64,000 nt of DNA, from the NCBI RefSeq assembly GCF_004005565.1, contig NZ_SADD01000007.1:165439-229438 (forward strand). The letters run 5' to 3'. Both the position numbers and the translations under genes were made by a program. Below the pieces are notes generated by a model. The model was not told the origin of the DNA, did not search any database, and saw only the letters and a list, made by a program, of their open reading frames with translations. Positions 48,159 to 57,360 of the stretch are shown piece after piece. Numbering within the stretch: position 1 is the first letter of the stretch; every line of letters begins with the position of its first letter. Source of the DNA: Lujinxingia sediminis. GTDB taxonomy: Bacteria; Myxococcota_A; Bradymonadia; Bradymonadales; Bradymonadaceae.

Positions 48159-48578
48159 TCAGCGTCGCAGCCCTCCCCGCTCCCCGCCATCATCGGCCTC
48201 CTCACCGCCCCCGGAAACCTCGTCCACAACCTGACGCAACCCATTTAAATCAAAGGGCTTTTGCACAAGACGCAACCCGGCATCTTTCACGAGCTCCCCG
48301 GCCCGATCACGCTGGCTGATTCCACTCATGATCACCATCCGCTCAGCCTGCTCCGGCCAGCGTCGACGGATCTCCTGGTAGACCTCCATCCCCGTACGTT
48401 CGGGCATCATCATATCGCATAAAAACACCGCGTAGCGCTCCCCCTCCTCCAACGCCGCCAGTGCCTCGGAGGGACGCTCAAAGATATGCACCTCCCACTG
48501 CCGCTTGAGCGCCCGCGAGACGATGTCCCCGATCAGCGGCTCGTCATCGAGCACCGCCACCTTCTTTGATGTGATCAT
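48159..48578 (-). CDS. single-domain response regulator
   Basis: 139 aa from the ATG at 48578 (GGGAGAGG upstream). CheY-like receiver: acidic pair LDDEPLIG, phosphoacceptor Asp in VFLCDMMMPERTGMEVY, the switch serine in VIMSG and the lysine in VQKPFDLNGL. No output domain follows; a 25-residue Gly/Glu/Arg tail ends it. No histidine kinase is adjacent, so its partner is elsewhere. A longer in-frame start at 48653 overlaps the neighbour and is rejected. Confidence 0.88.
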   Translation of the reverse strand: MITSKKVAVLDDEPLIGDIVSRALKRQWEVHIFERPSEALAALEEGERYAVFLCDMMMPERTGMEVYQEIRRRWPEQAERMVIMSGISQRDRAGELVKDAGLRLVQKPFDLNGLRQVVDEVSGGGEEADDGGERGGLRR

Positions 48579-48624
48579 CGCCTCTCCCTTTGGGGGCCCA
48601 CGCCTCGAGCCCGCTCTTCTCAAC

Positions 48625-49548
48625 TTAAGCAACTTTACGCCCCCCGCTACCACTTAGAAAGAGCCGCACCCAGGTATCCTGCGCCCCCACACCCAGCGCT
48701 CCTACCCGCACCCCCTCCAGAGCCCGAGGATTCACCGCGATCCCTCGCCCGATATCCCAGCGCACCACCCCGGCCGGCACCAGGACCTCATCCATCAACG
48801 CCCACACCGCATGCTGAACCGCTCGCCAGCATACCCTGTCGACCAACACCTGCAATTGACCTGCGTCCTCGTCATCATCCTCATAGGCGACCACCCGAGA
48901 AAAGCGCATCGCCTCCTCCACCAGCCTCACCAACGCACCCACCTCATACATCCGCCCGCTACTGAGCCGACGCAGCACACCGACGACCACCGCCATACTC
49001 ACAAACACATGCCGGCGGACCCCCTCCAGGCGCCGAGCCCCCATGATCCCGTCATCGCGAGACTCCCGGCCAGGATCAAACCCCATCAACGCCCCCTCCC
49101 GATGAACCTGTCTGGCGAGCTTGAGCCCCCAGAGCGGATGAACCCCCAGGGCCACAAACCAGCCCGCCGCGGTCGCCGGCGGTACCAGAGATCGCGTAAA
49201 CCCCTCGACCAGGCGCTGCTCCAGCTCGCGCTCCGACCACGCGCTGACCTGCCCCAGCGCAGGCCCCGCCTCAAACCCTCCCCCCCGGGCCACCAGCACC
49301 CCCACACCGGCACAGAGCCCCACCAATCGCGCCCAGCCCCCCTCCGGCACCACTCCGCTTCGCTGCGCCAGCCGCACCGCCTCCCCTTCATCGAGTTCCC
49401 AGGCCCCCCGGGTGCGCAACCTCCCCTCGGTGCCCACAAATGCTGCCAGCGCCTCCACCGCCTCCACCACCGGCGCGCCCATCGCCGCGCATTCGCCGCG
49501 CCCTCCGCTGCTCAACAACGCCTCAAACCTGCCCATCCCGTCCATCAT
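48625..49548 (-). CDS. hypothetical protein, Gly/Val/Arg/Glu-rich
   Basis: 307 aa. ATG at 49548 (or 49545) sits right after AGGAGGGG. Protein not recognised. It has no signal peptide or obvious membrane helix. Its segment ESRDDGIMGARRLEGVRRHV and its C-terminal WVRLFLSGSGG look globular. Codons are strongly G-rich, as in the nearby minus-strand helicase and methyltransferase, and the gene ends 47 bases before the response regulator, so the two may be co-transcribed. Confidence 0.6.
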   Translation of the reverse strand: MMDGMGRFEALLSSGGRGECAAMGAPVVEAVEALAAFVGTEGRLRTRGAWELDEGEAVRLAQRSGVVPEGGWARLVGLCAGVGVLVARGGGFEAGPALGQVSAWSERELEQRLVEGFTRSLVPPATAAGWFVALGVHPLWGLKLARQVHREGALMGFDPGRESRDDGIMGARRLEGVRRHVFVSMAVVVGVLRRLSSGRMYEVGALVRLVEEAMRFSRVVAYEDDDEDAGQLQVLVDRVCWRAVQHAVWALMDEVLVPAGVVRWDIGRGIAVNPRALEGVRVGALGVGAQDTWVRLFLSGSGGRKVA

Positions 49549-49735
49549 CACCCCTCCTCATTTTGAGCTGAGTTTAACTGCCGCTTATGCCGAACGCCCT
49601 TTACACCCCGGGGCGCTCTGCTCTACCTGAGCCCGGCGGTGGATTATCCTCGCCAGGACGCTAGTTTTACTCCTCGACGCAAGCTGCTTCTTTTGTGTGC
49701 ACCTCCTTTTGTCTCCCTGTCCCAGGCCTTCAACG

Positions 49736-50434
49736 ATGCGTATCCGTCAACCTTCGGGCCCCCGCTGGAAACTCGCGACCTTCGCCGGCCACACCATCTT
49801 CATCGAGGTCTGGTTTCTGGCTCTGGTCGCCTTCTTCGTCTTCTCCGGGCTTCAATCCGCTCAGCAGCTGCCCTACCAGCTGATGTGGGCCCCGATCCTC
49901 TTCTTCGGGGTGCTTCTCCACGAACTGGGCCACGCCGCCGCCTTCAAAAAAAGCGGCTTTGGCAACTCCACCATCGTGCTGCAAGGCATGGGAGGGGTCG
50001 CCATCAACCACCGCGCCAACCCCAACCCCAACCAGGGCATCTTCATCGCCCTGGCCGGCCCGGCGGCCACCCTGCTCATCGCGCTGACCTCCTTTGCAGG
50101 CCTGATGGCCCTCAACGCCCTGACTCCCGCCGACTCCTGGCCCCTCTTGCGACACCTCTTGCGCCTCTCAGCCATCGTCAACACCTTCTGGCTCGTCTTT
50201 AACCTCCTGCCCATCTTCCCGATGGACGGCGGCCAGGCCCTCTTCCACTTCCTGCGCCGCTCCAAAACCCAACGTCAGGCTCTGGCCACCACCGCAAAGG
50301 TCGCCATCGGCGCGCTGATCATCACCGGCGCCATCGCGCTCTACGCGCTTCAAGGGGGCATCCTGATCTTCTTGATCCTCGGCTACTTCGCCTACACCAA
50401 CTGGCAGCTCCTCGAACAAACCCGCAGCGCGTAG
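49736..50434 (+). CDS. site-2 protease-family (M50) membrane metalloprotease
   Basis: 232 aa from the ATG at 49736. Typical M50 core: LLHELGHAAAFKKSGFG (HExxH zinc site) and NLLPIFPMDGGQALFH (the distal Asp motif, xxPxDGG). Five to six membrane helices. No PDZ or CBS domain is present, so it is the minimal core of the family. Site-2 proteases cut transmembrane substrates such as anti-sigma factors; one candidate in this window, by no more than association, is the anti-sigma at 42862. The 3' 267 bases run antisense to the helicase gene. Confidence 0.85.
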   Translation: MRIRQPSGPRWKLATFAGHTIFIEVWFLALVAFFVFSGLQSAQQLPYQLMWAPILFFGVLLHELGHAAAFKKSGFGNSTIVLQGMGGVAINHRANPNPNQGIFIALAGPAATLLIALTSFAGLMALNALTPADSWPLLRHLLRLSAIVNTFWLVFNLLPIFPMDGGQALFHFLRRSKTQRQALATTAKVAIGALIITGAIALYALQGGILIFLILGYFAYTNWQLLEQTRSA

Positions 50435-52807
50435 CTCCGCGCTCTCCCCGGCCGCGCTCCACCCCAGCGCGGCGACCACCTCCACACGCACCGGCTCACT
50501 GAGCGGCTCGGGAAGCGCCCGAACCTCCTGCCAGAAAGCGCTCACATCGGCCCCCATCGCCAGCATCCCCTCCCAACGCCGCAACACCCCGGGCGGCTGC
50601 TCCCCGAGCACCCGCTGGCGAAACACTCCGAGTTCCCGGGGCGTCTTACCCAACGCCCCACTCCGAGCGGCCTTCACCAGAAGCTCCCACACCCGCACCC
50701 CGGCTGACCCCCGCTCCACCACCGCCGGCGCAAGCCGCGCGGCCTCAAGCTCCTCACGACGCTCCCGGGCCCACGTCTGCACCACCTCCCAGCAGGGCTC
50801 CGCCCCCGGCGTCCACGCCTCCACCTCCAACCCCGCCTCGCTCAGAGCCACAAGCCCCCCCAGGCGCTCACTGAGCCTCCCCACCCGGGCCTCTTGAGCA
50901 TCGGCGCTCACCCACACATCCCGCTCCACTGCCGCCCGGATCCGCACCCGCGCAAGCACCCGCTCCACCTCGCCAGGGCCCACCTTCCCAAAACTCACCG
51001 CGCCCTCCCCCTCCCCCGAAAGCTGCTCCCGCAGGCGCTCTTCCAACGTCATCGCCTCCAGAACCCCGATCCCCACGTCTGCCTCGCCACCCTCCCCCGA
51101 ACCATCCCGCTGCCCCAACCCCAGCCACACCCCGGCGGCCAGCCCCGGCGCAAGACCCACCTCCTGTGCCCGAACGATCTTCGCCTCCAGCCGCCGACGC
51201 ATCCCCAGGGTGTCCGCCCACACCGTCGGCCGGGGTACATACACCCGCACCTCACCGCCCGCAGGCCCCGGCCGCACCACTCGCCCCACACGCTGCTCCA
51301 ACTTCAATGGCGAATAGGGAAGATCGGCCAGCACAAGCCTCTTGCAGCGCTGCAGGTTCACCCCCTCTGCCAGACAATCCGTCGCCACCAGCACCCTCAC
51401 CCTGTCGCGCGCTGCCACATCTTCAGAAAAACGCTCCACAAGCTCGGCGGCATCAAGCCTTCCCACCCCCGTGGCCCAGGCCTGAGCCCCGGTCATCAGC
51501 CCCACGCCCACCCCACCTCCCAGCCTTCGGCGGATCGCCCCGAAAAGCGCGCGCGCCGCGCCCTGATAGCCCGTAAACACAAGCCACCGCTCTCCGGGCT
51601 CCTCCCGCACAAGCGCCACCACCGCGCCGGCCACCCCGCCCCCCTCCTCCCGCATCGCCTCCAACCTCCCGAGAAGCCCCCGCACCCGCTGAAGATCGGC
51701 TTCAACACCGGGCTGCGACGCGGCCAACGCTCCGGGCTCCGCCCGACGTTCGCCATACACAAATCCCATCACCTCCTGGGCGCGGCTCACGCCCTCAAAC
51801 CCCTCCCGAAATGCCCCGGCCTCCAACCACCGACCCCGCTGCGCCGCCTCCAGCCACCGCTCAAAATAATGGGCCAACCGCTCCAACGCCTCCGACAGCG
51901 CCCCGGCTCCCCCCTCCCACTGACGTAACCCCGTGGCCACAAAAAGCCCCCGCGGCCACCCTCCCTCAAAAGCCGCCAGTGTCATCGCATGCAGCTCCCC
52001 CTCAAGATGCCCCCACACCCAGCGCTCCCCGGCTTCCGCTTCATAACGCACCACCTCAAAACACACCTTCGGTCGGCGGACCTCCCCGAAATCCGCTCGC
52101 CAGCGCCGGATCACCACCGCCTCCAGTAGCTCCGTCAGGTCAAAGCTGCCCGCCAGTGCTCGCTCAAACGCCTCGAAAAGCCCCATCCCCACAAGCCCCC
52201 GCGTGCGCGTGTCGCTCATAAAATACGAGAGCAGCCCCCGCACATCCTCAAGCCCGTTGCACACCGGTGTGGCCGTCACCAACACCACCGGCGCATCCGC
52301 ACTCAACCGCATCAACGCCCCACCGCGCCGGGTCGTCACTCGCCGAAACCGATGCGCCTCATCCACCACGACCACCGACCATCCTCCCCCCACCCGGCCA
52401 TGGCTCATCCTGTGATGCGTCACCACCTCAACATGCCTCCCCTCCACAAGCCCCATCTCCGCGGCCACTCGCCGCCAGCCCCCCTGCAACCTCGATGGAA
52501 CCACCAGCAGCATCCTCCCCTCATCGCCTCGCCAGCGCCGCACAGCCCTTCCCAGCGCCAGCGCCTCGCGCGTCTTACCCACCCCCACTCCGTCGGCCAG
52601 CACCACCCCGCCAAAAGCCTCGACCACCTTCACCCCCCGGGCCACCGCCTCCTGCTGCTGACGCGAGAGGAGCCCTTCAGCGCCTCCCCCGTCAACGCCG
52701 GCCCCTTTATGATCTCCGGCGACAGCGTCTCCGGCGACAGCCTCTCCGGCGACAACGCCCTCCCCGCCGACCAACGCCGCGGCCAGCCAGCCACGTACCC
52801 CCACCAT
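50168..52807 (-). CDS. SNF2-type DEAD/DEAH helicase (DrmD-like), partner of the methyltransferase at 52807
   Basis: 879 aa from the ATG at 52807, which overlaps the TGA of the upstream methylase gene by one base (TGATG). Superfamily-2 helicase: Walker A in ADGVGVGKT (72-79), VVVVDEAHRF (DEAH, 149-152), ATPVCNG (motif III-like), then the second RecA domain with WLVFTGYQGA, VLVATDCLAEGVNLQRC and QRVGRVVRPG. A region after it resembles no nuclease: no PLD, HNH or PD-(D/E)xK motif is visible. The last 90 or so residues lie antisense to the M50 gene and look like read-through; the original stop may have been lost. The pairing with an Eco57I-type methylase is discussed under findings. Confidence 0.85.
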   Translation of the reverse strand: MVGVRGWLAAALVGGEGVVAGEAVAGDAVAGDHKGAGVDGGGAEGLLSRQQQEAVARGVKVVEAFGGVVLADGVGVGKTREALALGRAVRRWRGDEGRMLLVVPSRLQGGWRRVAAEMGLVEGRHVEVVTHHRMSHGRVGGGWSVVVVDEAHRFRRVTTRRGGALMRLSADAPVVLVTATPVCNGLEDVRGLLSYFMSDTRTRGLVGMGLFEAFERALAGSFDLTELLEAVVIRRWRADFGEVRRPKVCFEVVRYEAEAGERWVWGHLEGELHAMTLAAFEGGWPRGLFVATGLRQWEGGAGALSEALERLAHYFERWLEAAQRGRWLEAGAFREGFEGVSRAQEVMGFVYGERRAEPGALAASQPGVEADLQRVRGLLGRLEAMREEGGGVAGAVVALVREEPGERWLVFTGYQGAARALFGAIRRRLGGGVGVGLMTGAQAWATGVGRLDAAELVERFSEDVAARDRVRVLVATDCLAEGVNLQRCKRLVLADLPYSPLKLEQRVGRVVRPGPAGGEVRVYVPRPTVWADTLGMRRRLEAKIVRAQEVGLAPGLAAGVWLGLGQRDGSGEGGEADVGIGVLEAMTLEERLREQLSGEGEGAVSFGKVGPGEVERVLARVRIRAAVERDVWVSADAQEARVGRLSERLGGLVALSEAGLEVEAWTPGAEPCWEVVQTWARERREELEAARLAPAVVERGSAGVRVWELLVKAARSGALGKTPRELGVFRQRVLGEQPPGVLRRWEGMLAMGADVSAFWQEVRALPEPLSEPVRVEVVAALGWSAAGESAELRAAGLFEELPVGVGEVAEDQEDQDAPLKRVERDGAGDDQRADGDLCGGGQSLTLGFGAAQEVEEGLAAVHREDGQEVKDEPEGVDDG

Positions 52808-55800
52808 CACGCCACCTCCCGAACCACCGCACACGCCTCGCCACAGCGATAGCCTCGTAGCACCGACACATCAGCCCCGCTCAGCCCGAACGCCTCCTCA
52901 AACGCCCCGACCTCCTCCCAGCGCTCCAGCCCCTCGCCGGCACGCACCGCCTCCACAAATGCCAGGGGCACCGGCAACAACCTCACCACCCAGGCAAAAT
53001 GGCGCCGCCACTCCCCGCGCGCCCGCTCCCCCAGCGCATACGCCACCGTACGCACCGCCTCCGAGTTCAAATACGCCGCCAGCGCCCGCGCCTCCCCCTC
53101 GCTACTTACCCCGGCGTAATACACCGTGTTCAGCGGCACCTCGTCGCCCGCACTGGCCACCGCGTCGAGCTGCTGCCCCAGATCCGACCACATCACCTTC
53201 GGCCCCGTCACATCCTCATGCAGCCGGTACAGCTGCCACAAAGGCTGCCCCTCCCGGTAGTCACTGCGCGTCTCCAGGGCGCGCCGATGGCCTTCAAAAT
53301 GCGCCTCCAACGACGCCGGCAACCGCTGCATCACCCGGCCCTCTTCATCCACCGGCCAGATGATCGTCCGGCCTCCCTTCACCTCCCCCTCCCCGATCGC
53401 CCGGCCCCCCACCGCCTGACGCAGATAGGGCGCCCAGGTCTCACTGCCCCCCCGGGGCGTAGCGCGCTCATCCAGCAAAAATGCGGCGTTGTTGCCCGTC
53501 ATCACCCCCCGGCGAACTTCCCACAACCCGCTGCCCCCCAGCGCCACCGACACGCTCTGCATCCGACGAAAGAGCGCGAGAACCGGGTCATCCACCAACA
53601 CCCAGGGCTCCCCCGCCGCCTGCCCCCACACCCCCAGCTCGCCAACCTCCCGGCTAAAACGCCGCACCTCATCGCCTCGCCACACCGCCACCTCCACCCC
53701 CGCAGACACCTTCGGCGCCGCACTCCGAGCGACCTTCTTCACCCGCACCACCGCCGGATAGGTCGTCGCCTCAAACATCGCCTCGGCCGCCTCCGAGCGA
53801 TCCTCAATCGCCTCCACCTCATGCTCGGCCAGAAGCCGGCGCAGCCCCGCCCCGTTGAGCGAACGCAACACTTTGGCCGGCAACAACGCCACCACCCGTC
53901 CCCCCGGCCTCAAAAGCTCCAGAGAGCGCTCCACAAACATCGCCGCCAGATCGACCTGCGCCCCAAACGTCGCCTCCACCCCGGCCTCCTTCGCCCCGGC
54001 CCACAGCCCCGGCTCTCCCACCCGGTAGCGCGCCCGGTACATCCCCTTCACCACCCGATCCTGGCGCGTAGCACGCACCCAGGGCGGGTTGGTCACCACC
54101 AGGTCAAAGCCCCCCCTCCCCATCACGCCGCCAAAGCTCTCCCCGTACGCAAACGCCAGCCCCTCCCGACGTCCCTCCTGCAGATCCCGCAACGCCTGCG
54201 CTACCGCCCGATGCTCCCGCTCCAGGCGCTCCCGCACAGCCCGCTGCCCCGCGTCGAGTCCCACCTCCTCGCCAAAGAGATCCGTTGCGGACGCGACCTC
54301 CTCCCAGCGCACAAGCTCCTGCGCAATCTGCACACGCCTCCCCTCCAGCACCTCCCGCTGCACCCCGCGCTGGGCCTCTTCCATCGCCACCTTCAGCGCC
54401 CGCTTCTCCTCCCCATGCGCCGCCGTATACGCCTCCTCCAGCTGCGCCAGCCGCTCCAGCCCCTCCCGGCTCACCTCCCCCATCTCCCCCCACGCCCTCA
54501 CCTCTCCGCGCACCCGATACCGCGCCAGATCCAGCGGCTCCAAAAGCGAGTTCCCCGCACACAAACGATGCGTCAGGTTCGGAAGCGCCGGCATCGCCTC
54601 GGCCGGCAACGCCTCCAGCGCCGTCAACATCGCCAGCCACAGCCTCAGCTCACATAAACGCACTGCGGTGGGCTGCACATCCACCCCGTAGAGATGCTCA
54701 TGGATCAACCGTCGCATCCGCTCATAACGCTCCCCGGCGGTGCGCACCACCCCGGCGGCCTCATCAAGTGCCCCGTCCACGCGACGCAACACCCCTAACA
54801 CCTCCAGCAAAAACGCCCCGGTTCCCACCGCCGGGTCCAACACCCGCACCCGCCACAATGCCCCCCTCAGGCCCGCGCGCTCCCGGGCACCAAGCCCGCG
54901 CACATCCCCCTCCAGCGCCCGACGTGCCGCCTCCCGGCCAAGCCCCACCTCATCTTCCAGGTAGCCCCCCAGCCCCTCCAACACCATCCGGCGAACCACC
55001 TCCCGGGGCGTATAAAAGCTCCCCGAGGTCCGCCGCGACCCGCCATACATCAACCCCTCAAAAACCTTGCCCAGCATCTCCGGATCCACCGCCGGGCTCA
55101 GATCCCCCTGGCTGCTCCACTGCGCCACAAAGCGATGCCGCTCAAACACCCCCTCCACAACCTCCCCCCACACCGCATCCGGCCAGTCCAGCCCCTCAAA
55201 ACGACGCTCCAGCGCCGTCGCCTCAAAAAGCCCCCCGTTCAAAAAGGGCAACCTCCCCAGCCCCCGGGCCTCCTGGCCTCGCTCGGCCACCGGACAGTTC
55301 AGCGCCCCGAAAAAAAGCGGCCGCAGCACGCGCTTATAAAAGCTCCCTTCTCCCCCCTCCCGAAGTCGCCGCACCACATAACGCCGATCCCCGTCGAGCG
55401 CCCCGCGGGCCTGCAAAAAGTACAAAAAGACCACACGCAGCAACGTCCCCAGCGCCACCTCATGGCGAAGTTTTGCATCCTCCGGCCCCCCCTGCATCGT
55501 CGCTACAAGACGCGCCAGCACCTTCGAAAACGACGCAAAAAACGCCCGCGTCACCCCCTCCTGGTCGAGCACCTCCCGCACATGCCGACGCATCGCCTCA
55601 CCCATCCCCGCCACATCCCCCTCCACCACCTCCGATGGCCCCAGCGCCCACCACTGCGATAGCCCCACCTCATCAAGCGCTTCCACCTCCAACTCCAGCC
55701 GCCGCACAAAACGCCGCTCCCCCTGCCCATCGACCATCGCCGCCACCCAGCGCTCCTCACAAACCCACCACCACACAAGCGCCACCCCCTCACATCGCGC

Positions 55801-56148
55801 GGCCACCTTCACCATCACCGCCCTCGCCCGCTCCCAGCTTCCCCCTCTCAGACACATCAGCCGATACCCCTCCCCGCTCCCCACCACCTCCATCGCCTCC
55901 ATGCCCGCCAGATCCCCCTCCCACAACCCCCACGCCCCCAACGCCGCGCCCCGCACCTCAACCCCCACCACCTCATAGCCCATCGCAGCGGCCAACCCCC
56001 GTACATCCCCGCTTCTCACAGCCTCCGATACCTTCGCCGCACCGCTCCGCGCTCCCTGCTCGATTCCCGTCATCATCCTCGCCCCTCGCGCTTTATCGAA
56101 ACCAGGCCGCGTGCCATCCTCCCCGCGCCGCCTCGGCTTGCTCATCAT
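52807..56148 (-). CDS. Eco57I-type N6-adenine DNA methyltransferase (DrmMI/type IIG-like)
   Basis: 1113 aa. An N-terminal region of about 230 residues contains the 'WWWVCEERWVAAMVDGQGE' and RRLELEVEAL segments seen in large modification proteins. Then a helical stretch with VVFLYFLQARGALDGDRRYV and GSFYTPREVVRRMVLEGL, the SAM motif LDPAVGTGAFLLEVL (about 438-446), GVDVQPTAVRLCELRLWL, and the catalytic NPPW (about 687-690), followed by a 400-residue target-recognition-like C-terminus. No nuclease signature is obvious. ATG at 56148 has AGGTG upstream; ATGs at 56076 and 56073 are alternatives. Coupled to the helicase gene. Confidence 0.88.
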   Translation of the reverse strand: MMSKPRRRGEDGTRPGFDKARGARMMTGIEQGARSGAAKVSEAVRSGDVRGLAAAMGYEVVGVEVRGAALGAWGLWEGDLAGMEAMEVVGSGEGYRLMCLRGGSWERARAVMVKVAARCEGVALVWWWVCEERWVAAMVDGQGERRFVRRLELEVEALDEVGLSQWWALGPSEVVEGDVAGMGEAMRRHVREVLDQEGVTRAFFASFSKVLARLVATMQGGPEDAKLRHEVALGTLLRVVFLYFLQARGALDGDRRYVVRRLREGGEGSFYKRVLRPLFFGALNCPVAERGQEARGLGRLPFLNGGLFEATALERRFEGLDWPDAVWGEVVEGVFERHRFVAQWSSQGDLSPAVDPEMLGKVFEGLMYGGSRRTSGSFYTPREVVRRMVLEGLGGYLEDEVGLGREAARRALEGDVRGLGARERAGLRGALWRVRVLDPAVGTGAFLLEVLGVLRRVDGALDEAAGVVRTAGERYERMRRLIHEHLYGVDVQPTAVRLCELRLWLAMLTALEALPAEAMPALPNLTHRLCAGNSLLEPLDLARYRVRGEVRAWGEMGEVSREGLERLAQLEEAYTAAHGEEKRALKVAMEEAQRGVQREVLEGRRVQIAQELVRWEEVASATDLFGEEVGLDAGQRAVRERLEREHRAVAQALRDLQEGRREGLAFAYGESFGGVMGRGGFDLVVTNPPWVRATRQDRVVKGMYRARYRVGEPGLWAGAKEAGVEATFGAQVDLAAMFVERSLELLRPGGRVVALLPAKVLRSLNGAGLRRLLAEHEVEAIEDRSEAAEAMFEATTYPAVVRVKKVARSAAPKVSAGVEVAVWRGDEVRRFSREVGELGVWGQAAGEPWVLVDDPVLALFRRMQSVSVALGGSGLWEVRRGVMTGNNAAFLLDERATPRGGSETWAPYLRQAVGGRAIGEGEVKGGRTIIWPVDEEGRVMQRLPASLEAHFEGHRRALETRSDYREGQPLWQLYRLHEDVTGPKVMWSDLGQQLDAVASAGDEVPLNTVYYAGVSSEGEARALAAYLNSEAVRTVAYALGERARGEWRRHFAWVVRLLPVPLAFVEAVRAGEGLERWEEVGAFEEAFGLSGADVSVLRGYRCGEACAVVREVA

Positions 56149-56246
56149 TGGGTTTTACACCTACACCTCCTCACACCTGCTGATTGTGTTGTCGGCTCTT
56201 TTTCCAAAACTTTGCCTCTCAGCCCCATTTTTTCCCCGGTTTTCTC

Positions 56247-57266
56247 ATGAGCACCTCCAACCCCATCCCCCCCGACATCTCCTGGGCTCGCCGCATCGCC
56301 ACCACCACCGCCTGGTTCACCCTGGCCGTGCTCATGCCCATCACCCTGCCGATCACCCTTCCCCTGGCCGCCCTCTACGGCCTCTTTCGCCACGATCGCT
56401 TCTCGGCGGCCCGCGCCATCCTCTTCTTGACCTACTTCTTTGTGCTGGAGTGCTCCGGCCTTGTGGTCGCCCTCATCCACTGGCTGCGCTTTCATCTGCT
56501 GGGCCTCTCCTCCGAGGGTTACGAGTTGGCCAACCGCACCGTCCAACGATGGTGGTCGCGCGGGCTCTTCTGGAACGCCCTCAACCTCTTCGACGCCCGC
56601 GTCAGCGTCGAGGGCCTCGACCACCTCGATAATCCCCACCCGGCCATCGTGCTCTGCCGACACGCCTCCACCCTCGACACCATGCTCCCCTTAGGCATCG
56701 CATCGTCTCCCCGCATCTTCGCCTACGTCATCAAAGCGGAGCTTCTGGCCGACCCGGCCCTCGATTATGTCGCCCAGCGCATCCCCAACGTCTTTGTGCG
56801 CCGCGGCACCGACAACCCCGAGGCCGAGATCCAGAAGATCCTCACCCTGAGTCAGGACCACCGCGATCGTTTCTCGCTGGTCCTCTACCCCGAAGGCACC
56901 CGTTTTTCCCCCGCCAAGCGCGAGCGCCTGCTCGAAAAATTTGCTGACGATCTCGAGCGCCTCCCCATCGCGCAATCGCTCACCCACACGCTTCCCCCCT
57001 TGCGCGACGGCGCCCTCAAGCTCATTGAGCACACCCCCGATAAAGATCTCGTCTTCATCGCCCACCGCGGCATCGACCAGGTCGGCTCGATGGCCGAGCT
57101 CTTCTCAGGCGCGCTCACCGGTGCCCACCTCGAGGTCAAGATCTGGCGCATCCCGGCCGCTCAAGTCCCCCGCGACCCCGCCCTCATCCCCGACTTCCTG
57201 CTCGAACACTGGCAGAGCATCAACGACTTCGTCGCCGAAACATCTCCCCGACTCGCCACGAATTGA
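56247..57266 (+). CDS. 1-acyl-sn-glycerol-3-phosphate acyltransferase (PlsC family)
   Basis: 339 aa from the ATG at 56247. Two N-terminal hydrophobic segments (TAWFTLAVLMPITLPITLPL and AILFLTYFFVLECSGLVVAL) anchor it in the inner membrane. Acyltransferase motifs: CRHASTLDTMLPLG (H-x4-D), YVAQRIPNVFVRRG, and LYPEGTRFSPAKRER (EGTR). It would transfer an acyl chain to lysophosphatidic acid or a related lipid. The last 20 codons are duplicated downstream as a remnant at about 58939-58996. Confidence 0.9.
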   Translation: MSTSNPIPPDISWARRIATTTAWFTLAVLMPITLPITLPLAALYGLFRHDRFSAARAILFLTYFFVLECSGLVVALIHWLRFHLLGLSSEGYELANRTVQRWWSRGLFWNALNLFDARVSVEGLDHLDNPHPAIVLCRHASTLDTMLPLGIASSPRIFAYVIKAELLADPALDYVAQRIPNVFVRRGTDNPEAEIQKILTLSQDHRDRFSLVLYPEGTRFSPAKRERLLEKFADDLERLPIAQSLTHTLPPLRDGALKLIEHTPDKDLVFIAHRGIDQVGSMAELFSGALTGAHLEVKIWRIPAAQVPRDPALIPDFLLEHWQSINDFVAETSPRLATN

Positions 57267-57360
57267 CCTGCGCCCCCCCCTCGGCTAAACCTCATCCCAT
57301 CATCGAAACCCCGTGCGCGCACGCCCTCCCCCGGCCACCCCTGTCGTACCCGGAGCCGTC

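Noticed and set aside
50168..56148. complete DISARM or BREX locus
   Set aside because: Only methylase- and helicase-like genes are present; no DUF1998, PLD, PglZ, BrxC or Lon-type gene lies nearby.
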